From CAZNHL01 sp964572965 (GTDB taxonomy: Bacteria > Bacteroidota > Bacteroidia > Cytophagales > UBA9547), in NCBI GenBank assembly GCA_964572965.1, contig CAZNHL010000026.1, forward strand, positions 1 through 49,152: DNA of 49,152 bases. Direction: 5' to 3'. Under the pieces are notes generated by a model, which was given only the letters and a program-made list of their open reading frames with translations, did not search any database and was not told the DNA's origin. The translations under genes were made by a program, and so were the position numbers. Positions 26,692-34,002 of the stretch are shown here, piece after piece; the first letter of the stretch is position 1; each line of letters starts with the position of its first letter.

Positions 26692-28329
26692 TTAAGCATT
26701 ATAAAGCTTAGTATAATATTCTTCTGCCATACGGTCAGAATTAAAGAAAGGAAAAACATCTTCCATACTTTTACGCAGTATCTTAATCCATAAATCAGGG
26801 TGGTCATAATAGGTAGGAATTAAATCATTTTCCAGTTTTTCATAAAGAGACTCCGCATCCTGATTGTCCAGCTCATTTACCGGTGTACATGGATCAGCAT
26901 GCGACATAATAAAGGAATTTTCTTTGTGAACCCCATACTCATACATCCAGCCATCCAGATTAGAGAAATTAATAGCGCCGTTCATGGCTGCAGTCATGCC
27001 ACTTGTGCCGGAGGCTTCACGGGTAAACCTCGGATTATTAAGCCAGATGTCAGCTCCGTGTTTCAATAAAGCAGAAAGCCCTAATTCATAACCTGTCAGT
27101 ATAGCAGCTCTTTTATGCTGTTGAGTTGTAAAAAGAATATCGTTGAAGATATGTATTGCTTCTTCGTCTTTTGGATAAGGTTTGCCGGCCCAGATAATCT
27201 GAATTGGCCTGTCTGTGTTATCCAGTAATTTGAGCAGCCGTTCTCTTTGTCTTAGGATAAGGTTTGGTCTCTTATAACCTGCAAACCTTCTGGCCCAAAC
27301 GATTGTCAGAACATCGGGATCGAACAAGTCGCCGGTCTGATCTGCAATAACCTCAAAAAGAGCCATTTTTAGTTCCTTTTTCCTTGAGGTAAGTAATACA
27401 TTATCGTTGCTTTCAAAAGCCCTTCTGAGGATAGGGTCTGTCCAATAGCCAACGTGCTGTGAATTGGTAACATGGTCTATTTGGCAGATACGGTCATATT
27501 CCTGCCACATTTTTCTGGAAACGTCTCCATGCAGTTTGGAAACGGCATTGGCTTTTCTTGCCATTCTTAATGCGGCCAGTGAATAATTGAAGGTGTTGTT
27601 TTCAACTCCTGCAAATCCACGTATTTCTTCCACCGGAGCTTGTCCGAAGAAACTAGCTTGCTGTAGTAAATCAAAAGGGCGTTCTTCGTTTCCTGCTTTT
27701 TCCGGTGTGTGGGTAGTAAAAACGAAATGTTTCCTTACCTCATCCCAGCTTCTGAATTTGTCATAAAGGTGAAATGCAATTGGCAAAGCGTGACCTTCAT
27801 TGATATGGTATACCTGCGGTTCGTAGTTTAAGGCATCCAATATTTTTCCTCCTCCAATTCCTAAAACAATACTTTGGGCAATTCTTGTCAGTTCATTAGG
27901 GTCATATAGGTGATGCGTGATAGTTTGAGACATGGCATCATTTTCCGGCAGGTCTGTAGTTAAAAAATAAACAGGAGCGGTACCAAATGTCTCTGGCCTT
28001 AAGAGTTTCGCTCCAACCATCACCTCTTTACCAAATATACGTACGCCTACCCTTATGCCTGTGTCTTCCAGAAAAGTATAATGTTTGGCTGTATAATTTA
28101 CCCGCATTGTTTGATTTTCCTCGCGTTCCTGATCGTAATAGCCATATTTCCAGAGAATGCCTATGCCAACAAGGTTTTGACCTAAATCGTGTGCACTACG
28201 CATGTGTGATCCGGCAAGAAAGCCTAATCCCCCGGAATATGTTTTGAGAGGTTGATGGATGGCATATTCCATACAGAAATAAGCCACTTTGGTATTATAT
28301 TTTTGGTTGATCTTATAAAAAGCGTGCAT
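26692..28329 (-). CDS. alpha-glucan phosphorylase-like protein lacking the PLP lysine
   Basis: A 545-residue cytosolic protein of the GT35 type (short glycogen phosphorylase group). Clear family parts are 'VAYFCMEYAIHQPLKTYSGGLG' (in parts) near residue 17, 'TTHTPEKAGNEERPF' near 235, 'IVWARRFAGYKRPNLIL' and 'EASGTSGMTAAMNGAINFS' near 440-455. Classical phosphorylases carry a lysine in 'GTGNMK' that forms a Schiff base with pyridoxal phosphate; here the position is threonine (Thr446, ACT at 26992-26994, read on the minus strand). The enzyme may therefore not be PLP-dependent, or not a phosphorylase. Start: ATG 28329 ('MHAFYKINQ') rather than 28365. Divergent from the CDF gene. Confidence 0.87.
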   Translation of the reverse strand: MHAFYKINQKYNTKVAYFCMEYAIHQPLKTYSGGLGFLAGSHMRSAHDLGQNLVGIGILWKYGYYDQEREENQTMRVNYTAKHYTFLEDTGIRVGVRIFGKEVMVGAKLLRPETFGTAPVYFLTTDLPENDAMSQTITHHLYDPNELTRIAQSIVLGIGGGKILDALNYEPQVYHINEGHALPIAFHLYDKFRSWDEVRKHFVFTTHTPEKAGNEERPFDLLQQASFFGQAPVEEIRGFAGVENNTFNYSLAALRMARKANAVSKLHGDVSRKMWQEYDRICQIDHVTNSQHVGYWTDPILRRAFESNDNVLLTSRKKELKMALFEVIADQTGDLFDPDVLTIVWARRFAGYKRPNLILRQRERLLKLLDNTDRPIQIIWAGKPYPKDEEAIHIFNDILFTTQQHKRAAILTGYELGLSALLKHGADIWLNNPRFTREASGTSGMTAAMNGAINFSNLDGWMYEYGVHKENSFIMSHADPCTPVNELDNQDAESLYEKLENDLIPTYYDHPDLWIKILRKSMEDVFPFFNSDRMAEEYYTKLYNA

Positions 28330-28471
28330 AATAGTTTTTTCAAATGTTATTTTATTACGTGTCAACTATTTATGTGGTTGATTAAAGAAGAATTTTTAAC
28401 AAAAAATTCATGTTAAATTGATGTAAGATATGGCCTGAAAATGGACAAAATAAAACAATAAGGGTTTCGGG

Positions 28472-28485
28472 TCGTATCAATACGA
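28472..28485. promoter_or_regulatory. palindrome in the divergent promoter region
   Basis: TCGTAT-CA-ATACGA is a perfect 6-bp-arm palindrome in the 259-bp region between the divergent phosphorylase-like and CDF genes. It could be an operator, perhaps for a metal-responsive regulator given the CDF gene, but there is only one copy and no regulator gene beside it. Confidence 0.3.
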
Positions 28486-28588
28486 GTAAGTTTTGCTGTT
28501 TTCGTACAGCTTTTTAGCTGTTTCCCTTGTTAACTATAACATTGATGCTGTAATAGCTTTGATTTAAATTGTTTTAACATAAATAGCT

Positions 28589-29491
28589 ATGGAACAAGCA
28601 AGTACCTATCAATATCGCGTTACAACTACTGATAGCGGAAACCTAAGGCTTGCCTTCATGCTTAATCTGGTGTTTTGCATCATAGAGCTATTTGGTGGTT
28701 TATTTACAAATAGTATGGCCATATTGGCCGATGCCCTCCACGACCTTGGTGATGCTTTTACGCTGGCATTGGCACTGTATTTTCAAAGAATTTCTCAAAA
28801 GAATGCCGATGGAAAGTTCTCTTATGGATATAGCCGTTTCTCTACTTTGGGCTCTTTTTTTACCGGTGTAATTTTACTGGTGGGTTCTGTATTTGTATTG
28901 AGTGCTACTATTCCTCGTATTGTTAACCCGGTAATGCCAAATACATACGGAGTATTGATATTCTCTTTATTAGGACTGGCAATTAACGGATCAGCGGTAA
29001 TGGCTGTGAAGAGAAGTGAAGCACCGGTCGATGAAAGCATTAAGCTTCACCTGATGGAAGATGTATGGGGCTGGGTAGCAGTGTTAGTCGCTTCCATATT
29101 AATGATGCTTTATGGCTGGGCAATTCTGGATGCTTTACTTGCGCTAGTGGTGACTGGTTTTACACTATATAATGCCTATGGTATGTTGCATAGCAGTACC
29201 CGCATTATGCTACAGGGAATTCCGGCAGATGTTAAGGAATCAGAAATCCGAAGTAAAATATTGGCAATTGAACATGTAAACAGAGTTTGCGATATGCATA
29301 TATGGTCACTTGACGGAAACAACCATGTACTTACTGCAAAGGTTATGGTGAGCGGCTTAGTGCACCAAATGGATGTATATGAATTAAGAAATAGAATAAA
29401 GGCAGAACTGCTTGAACTGAGTATTCTGCATTCAACTATAGAAATAGAGAGTGAATATGCTCCGGGATCAGAAGGTTCCGGAGCTTCTTAA
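28589..29491 (+). CDS. cation diffusion facilitator (Zn/Co/Cd type)
   Basis: A 300-residue inner-membrane antiporter of the CDF family (CzcD/ZitB-like), which exports divalent metal against proton uptake. Six membrane segments lie in residues about 20-210. The metal-site motifs are present: HxxxD in helix 2 ('ADALHDLGDAF') and HxxxD in helix 5 ('HLMEDVWGW'). The cytoplasmic C-terminal domain ('HVNRVCDMHIWSLDGNNHVLTAKVMV') is typical of the family. The usual aspartate before the first histidine ('ADALHD') is kept. Its TAA stop overlaps the stop of the convergent PrsW gene by three bases (29488-29491). Confidence 0.93.
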   Translation: MEQASTYQYRVTTTDSGNLRLAFMLNLVFCIIELFGGLFTNSMAILADALHDLGDAFTLALALYFQRISQKNADGKFSYGYSRFSTLGSFFTGVILLVGSVFVLSATIPRIVNPVMPNTYGVLIFSLLGLAINGSAVMAVKRSEAPVDESIKLHLMEDVWGWVAVLVASILMMLYGWAILDALLALVVTGFTLYNAYGMLHSSTRIMLQGIPADVKESEIRSKILAIEHVNRVCDMHIWSLDGNNHVLTAKVMVSGLVHQMDVYELRNRIKAELLELSILHSTIEIESEYAPGSEGSGAS

Positions 29492-31719
29492 TTTTTGGCC
29501 TCAAACCGTAACAGGCATAATCCGTAATTTGTAAAAGAATTTCTGTCCAGATGCCTTGAAGAAAGCACCTCTGATTTTGGGATCAAAAGCACTTGTATCC
29601 ATTGTTTTTTCTCATAGTCAGGAGTAACATCGACATTCTGAAAACGGATAAGTACATGGTCATTGAGATAGCCTGTTACGTTAATCGGATCAAATAATGC
29701 TACCAGAAACCAGCGGGAGTCCTGAAAGACCTTACCGTCTTTTCCGATAGTGTCAAGGATAATCCTGTCAATAAATTTCCCTTTTACATGGGACTGGATG
29801 TGTGGAGTGAGCTGCTGGTTATTTGGGTGCGCCTTCATCTCAATATCCATGCCTACAAAATTTTGCGGATATTGCGTATTCAGATCGAAGAAGCGTTTCA
29901 GATAATAAAAGATGTCTATTGGGCTATAAATTTCTACTTTTTCCCCTTCAGTTTCAAAACGAACCTTGCGCCAATAGCCTTTGATCAGGTCAAACTGGGT
30001 AAGGTTAGAAGTAAAGAAAAGGATAAACATCCCATAGAGAATAATAGTACCGTAAAGCAGGTCATTGGCAGTTTCCTGGCCTAATAGCCACCCTTTTGCC
30101 ACATATTCAAAAACCAATACAACAACCAGAGACAGGCTTACAAACAACATCAGCTTTTCAGAAACGAGACTGATGCGGTAATTGAAATACATAGAATTGT
30201 TCAGGGTGTTGTTGATAAGGATAATCCAGATAAGCACGCTCATGAGGAAGCCAACCAGGAATATCAGACTAAAATGTGAGAATAACAGGAAATCATACAC
30301 CCCATGTGCACAGGCTGCAAAAAGCCATGACAAAAACAAATAGCCAATAGGGTTGTTCTTTTTCTTTTTAAACCGGGCCAATACTAAACCATAAGCTGCA
30401 ACACATGAAAAAAACATGTGACCGACACAGCTGGTAAGTGCCCTTCCTGTGATAGGAGCATTCTGGCTGTCGAAATACATCAGATTTTCTGCAAAAGAGA
30501 AACCCAGAGCCGATACAGCGGCAAAAAACAGATAGTCATAAGTATCTAAGTTGCGTCCTCTTATTTTTACAATAATCAACAGCGGTAAAAGCTTTACAAA
30601 CTCTTCAATCAGTCCTATTCCGAAGATGCAGTAAAAAAGGTCGTTGAAGAATTTACCGTTCCTGTCAAAACCTAATACATGATGGTAAAAATCGTAAATC
30701 CAGATTCCCGGAAAGGCAAATATCATACCCCCCAATAATACCAATGCAGTAGGCAGCAGGCGTTCTCTCTCGAAAATATCCAGCCAAAGCAAATAAACCA
30801 GCCATATTGCCATGATTAACAACGCAGCGGTAACTCCTACCGGATTGATATCGTGGTACATATACTGAATAACGGTGCTGAAGTAGTTGATGAAGTCGTT
30901 CTGCTGGAAATAAATATCACGCGCTATTGGCAGCGGGACATAAGCTAGTGTTTTTGGATTCCGGAGCAGTTTTTCTATTTCAGTTTTTTTATAGTTCTGA
31001 ATAAGCAATTCTACATAGACATTATAAAACTCTCCCGGGCTGTCGGGATATAAAGCCAACTCGCGTGCCAGGTGTTTAATAGCCATGGTTTTCCCTTCAG
31101 GAATATCCAGTTTCTCATAACTTCTGGCAAGATAGTAATTGAGGTAGTGCATTTCTTTATTTTGCACTTTTTGGAGAGAGTCTATAGCTTCATCAAACCG
31201 GTTTTCGTGGTAAAAGCAAATGCCCATACCCCAATAGCCGATATCAGCTATTTCCCGCAGGTTTGACTGGCTGGCATAATAATAAAAGTTGTCTATAACG
31301 CTTTCGTCTTCCGGTTCAGCATCTTTAGCTCTGGCCGAAAAAAAATGGCTATGGATAAAGTCCAGGTGAGTTTCCAGATTGAAAAAATCTTTTTCTGCTT
31401 TCAGAATAAAATATTGGTCTCCTTCGTAAGTGCTGGTTGTTTCTTTAGCCTCTTCAAAAAGGTCGTTAATGCTTTTTTTAGGAGGTAATATGTAATTGAC
31501 AAAAAGAATAGCGATAGCGAGCAGACCTGTTGAACCTGCAATAGCTAAAAACTTATAAGAACCGAGAATGTCTGCAGATTTGCGTTTTTTTCTGTTATAA
31601 CGATAATAAAGAAAGATAAAAAGAGCTGCTATAACCCATAATAATGGATTCAGAAAAATGGCCGGATCAATGATACGCAGGAGTGTAACGGAATTAAGTA
31701 ATAAAAAAATCTCCTGCAT
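29488..31719 (-). CDS. PrsW-family intramembrane metalloprotease
   Basis: A 743-residue multi-pass membrane protein. A N-terminal helix is followed by a long TPR-like soluble stretch (residues about 80-260) and then the protease core. The core motifs are EExxK ('IEEFVK', near 371), FxxxE ('SFAENLMYF', near 407), a histidine in 'GHMFFSC' (near 433) and HxxYD ('AHGVYDF', near 470), the set seen in PrsW/abortive-infection CAAX-like proteases. The last 180 residues are a separate soluble domain. In Bacillus PrsW releases an anti-sigma factor; none is next to it here. It is 12 bp behind murQ, so it is probably co-transcribed with the recycling genes. Confidence 0.88.
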   Translation of the reverse strand: MQEIFLLLNSVTLLRIIDPAIFLNPLLWVIAALFIFLYYRYNRKKRKSADILGSYKFLAIAGSTGLLAIAILFVNYILPPKKSINDLFEEAKETTSTYEGDQYFILKAEKDFFNLETHLDFIHSHFFSARAKDAEPEDESVIDNFYYYASQSNLREIADIGYWGMGICFYHENRFDEAIDSLQKVQNKEMHYLNYYLARSYEKLDIPEGKTMAIKHLARELALYPDSPGEFYNVYVELLIQNYKKTEIEKLLRNPKTLAYVPLPIARDIYFQQNDFINYFSTVIQYMYHDINPVGVTAALLIMAIWLVYLLWLDIFERERLLPTALVLLGGMIFAFPGIWIYDFYHHVLGFDRNGKFFNDLFYCIFGIGLIEEFVKLLPLLIIVKIRGRNLDTYDYLFFAAVSALGFSFAENLMYFDSQNAPITGRALTSCVGHMFFSCVAAYGLVLARFKKKKNNPIGYLFLSWLFAACAHGVYDFLLFSHFSLIFLVGFLMSVLIWIILINNTLNNSMYFNYRISLVSEKLMLFVSLSLVVVLVFEYVAKGWLLGQETANDLLYGTIILYGMFILFFTSNLTQFDLIKGYWRKVRFETEGEKVEIYSPIDIFYYLKRFFDLNTQYPQNFVGMDIEMKAHPNNQQLTPHIQSHVKGKFIDRIILDTIGKDGKVFQDSRWFLVALFDPINVTGYLNDHVLIRFQNVDVTPDYEKKQWIQVLLIPKSEVLSSRHLDRNSFTNYGLCLLRFEAKN

Positions 31720-31731
31720 AATGTGAGGAAT

Positions 31732-32550
31732 TTAGATTTTTTGCCCGCGATACTGATCAACGGCTTTACGTACGCTGCCATGCATTTTTAACAGGTGCTC
31801 GGCTACCGTTTTTTCAGTAAGTTTCAGTTCTTCCATAATCATATAAACAGCTCTTTCAACAAGCTTATGATTACTCAGTTGCATATCTACCATTTTATTG
31901 CCGCGCACACGTCCAAGGCGTATCATAGTGCTGGTAGAAATCATGTTTAAGACCAGTTTCTGGGCAGTTCCGGCTTTCATTCTGGTGCTTCCGGTAACAA
32001 ACTCCGGCCCTACAATTACTTCTACCGGAAATTCGGCGGCTCTGGCAAGTGCTGAATCGGGATTACAAACGATGCAGCCGGTAAGCAGGCCGTTTTCGCG
32101 AGCGCTTTTTACTCCGGCAATTACATAAGGCGTACGTCCGGATGCTGCAATGCCAATTACTACGTCTTTTGATGAGATTTGATATTCTTCGGATAGTTCT
32201 TTCCAGGCAAGTACCTCATTATCTTCCGCGTCTTCCACAGCTTTGCGAATGGCCTTATCACCACCTGCAATAAGTGCAACAACCCAGTCGCCGGGCACGC
32301 CAAAAGTCGGGGGACATTCCGATGCATCAACTATAGCCAGTCTGCCTGATGTGCCTGCTCCGATATAAAAAAGCCTCCCGCCAAGCTTCATTTGTGCTAC
32401 AATGCGGTTAACAAGTTTCTCTATTTGCGGAATAGCCTTCTCAACAGCCACAGGAACTGTTTTATCCTCATTGTTAATGTTAGTAAGCAGTTCGCTCACA
32501 CTCATCGACTCAAGGTTCTCGTACTTGGAAGAAGACTCAGTTACCTGCAT
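31732..32550 (-). CDS. murQ: N-acetylmuramic acid 6-phosphate etherase
   Basis: A 272-residue cytosolic SIS-domain lyase. It splits the lactyl ether of MurNAc 6-phosphate to GlcNAc 6-phosphate and D-lactate in peptidoglycan recycling. The motif 'GRLFYIGAGTSGRLAIVDASECPPTFG' (in parts, residues about 57-85) is near-diagnostic, with the catalytic glutamate in 'DASECPP', and 'AGGDKAIRKAVEDAEDN' holds the second acidic site. Length fits short MurQ proteins. It sits downstream of an amino-sugar kinase (78-bp gap filled by heptamer repeats) and upstream of the PrsW gene. Confidence 0.96.
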   Translation of the reverse strand: MQVTESSSKYENLESMSVSELLTNINNEDKTVPVAVEKAIPQIEKLVNRIVAQMKLGGRLFYIGAGTSGRLAIVDASECPPTFGVPGDWVVALIAGGDKAIRKAVEDAEDNEVLAWKELSEEYQISSKDVVIGIAASGRTPYVIAGVKSARENGLLTGCIVCNPDSALARAAEFPVEVIVGPEFVTGSTRMKAGTAQKLVLNMISTSTMIRLGRVRGNKMVDMQLSNHKLVERAVYMIMEELKLTEKTVAEHLLKMHGSVRKAVDQYRGQKI

Positions 32551-32565
32551 GGGTTTTAGATTTTT

Positions 32566-32629
32566 AGATTTTAGACCTTAGACAAGAGACCCAAAACATC
32601 TAATGTCTAAAATCTATTGTCTAACGTCT
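32566..32629. repeat. inverted period-7 repeats (TCTAANN) between kinase and murQ
   Basis: From 32599, TCTAATG-TCTAAAA-TCTATTG-TCTAACG-TCT repeats exactly every seven bases. The left side (32560-32590) carries the opposite-strand version (TTTTAGA, TTTTAGA, CCTTAGA, CAAGAGA). TAGATTTTAGAC and GTCTAAAATCTA are exact inverted copies. The two arms surround a spacer of about 15 bases with no gene. The array fills the intergenic space inside the operon. Confidence 0.8.
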
Positions 32630-33483
32630 TATTTGATTCCTTTGCTGAAATGGTATTCAGTAAGAGATTCCAAAGGATTACGGATGATCTTGCCAATCTC
32701 GAAGCCTTTGTCTTTAGCTACTTTTTTCAGGATGTCCTGGAAGTAGAAAGCAATAGAACCGATAAAACCTACAGGAAGGTTTTTTGCACCTTCGTAACGG
32801 AGTACGCAATTATCAAAAAGGTCACTGAAACTGTTGTACACTAGCTTTTGCATGTACTCTTCATGAATGTTCTCATTGATGAAAGTAGTGAAAGAAGCTA
32901 AGTAACGGGTTGGGTATGGTTTTACATAGATCGCATCAAGAATATCTCCGGTGCGGTCAGGGTAAGTTTTTTCGAATAGATCACTGATGTGTTTCGGCAT
33001 GCTTTTACGTACATAGTCACGGATAAGCAATTTGCCTTTGTAGCCGCCAGAACCTTCATCGCCAAGATAAAGACCAAGAGAATTGATATTTTCAGTGACG
33101 TCTTTTCCGTCATACAGACAAGTGTTTGAGCCTGTTCCGGAGATGCAGGCAATACCGGCTTTGTCGCCGAATAAAGCTCTTGCGGCCGCCAGCAAATCGT
33201 GAGAAACGAACACGTTTGTGTCAGGGAACGCCTGTCTGATACCAATAGCTACCTCTTCGCTTTTATGTGGTTGCTCGCAACCCGCGCCGTAGAAGAATAT
33301 ACGTTCTACAGGCTCATTAAAAGTTAATTTCGGAAGTAATTCTTCTTTCAGTTTATCGTAAATACCGCTTGGAGTTTGGTAATATGGATTGAAACCAACA
33401 GTTTGGTATTTGAAAGAATTGTTTTCTTTGTCAATGAAAATCCAGCTTGTTTTAGTAGAACCGCTGTCTGCAATTGCAATCAT
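32629..33483 (-). CDS. BadF/BadG/BcrA-type amino-sugar kinase
   Basis: A 284-residue ASKHA-fold kinase. The N-terminal phosphate-1 loop 'IAIADSGSTKTSW', 'CISGTGSNTCLYDG' and 'LGDEGSGGYKGKLLIRDYV' fit the BadF/BadG/BcrA/BcrD group, which includes N-acetylglucosamine and MurNAc kinases. Beside murQ, the likely role is to phosphorylate GlcNAc and/or MurNAc so that MurQ can act. The exact sugar cannot be told from sequence. It is the first gene of a kinase-murQ-PrsW operon. Length (284) is typical of this group. Confidence 0.88.
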   Translation of the reverse strand: MIAIADSGSTKTSWIFIDKENNSFKYQTVGFNPYYQTPSGIYDKLKEELLPKLTFNEPVERIFFYGAGCEQPHKSEEVAIGIRQAFPDTNVFVSHDLLAAARALFGDKAGIACISGTGSNTCLYDGKDVTENINSLGLYLGDEGSGGYKGKLLIRDYVRKSMPKHISDLFEKTYPDRTGDILDAIYVKPYPTRYLASFTTFINENIHEEYMQKLVYNSFSDLFDNCVLRYEGAKNLPVGFIGSIAFYFQDILKKVAKDKGFEIGKIIRNPLESLTEYHFSKGIK

Positions 33484-33685
33484 CCTTTAATGAGACTTTA
33501 GGGTAGAAATTGGGACCTGAAACGCAAATTACGAATTTTTTGCGGAGCAATCAAGCTTCGGATTCGCTCGGCTACCTGCTTTAAACAGAGTTCAACTTAC
33601 CATCGGGCAGAAGTAGGTAACAACCTCAACATAGTATAATTATAATGCATCAGTTCTGCCCAAAGTGACTGAGGCTGTGGAGGTC

Positions 33686-33931
33686 TTAGTGTTTCAGCCT
33701 GCCCACTACTTTAAACTTATCAAAAACATTTTCAGTGTGCGGAGCATCCTTTAATTCGTCGGTCAGGTCCTGACCTGCCCAATGTTCATAATGCTTACCG
33801 TTCCTCCAGAGCTTTGAATTGGTCACATCGTAAATGAGGCCTTTATAAGCACACCATATTTCGTCCTTATCCTGGCCATTCCGTAGTGCCAGTTGCGATT
33901 TTGTATATTCCCTGAGTGTTGGTTCGCTCAT
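33686..33931 (-). CDS. cytochrome b5-like heme/steroid-binding domain protein
   Basis: An 81-residue soluble protein of one cytochrome b5-like domain: 'REYTKSQLALRNGQDKDEIWCAYKG', 'IYDVTNSKLWRNGKHYEHWAGQDLTDEL'. Only one clear axial-type histidine region (H in 'GKHYEHWAGQDLT') is evident, as in the membrane-associated progesterone receptor-like subgroup, where the two classical histidines are not both kept. The start is chosen at ATG 33931 ('MSEPTLREYTK'); 33958 is also possible. It is on its own, with about 200 bp on the 5' side of the kinase gene. Heme binding is likely but not certain. Confidence 0.8.
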   Translation of the reverse strand: MSEPTLREYTKSQLALRNGQDKDEIWCAYKGLIYDVTNSKLWRNGKHYEHWAGQDLTDELKDAPHTENVFDKFKVVGRLKH

Positions 33932-34002
33932 TATATCGGTATTAAACAGATATGGCACGGGATCGCCGTGCCATATCTGAAATTTTGAATCAGCTAAGAA
34001 TA

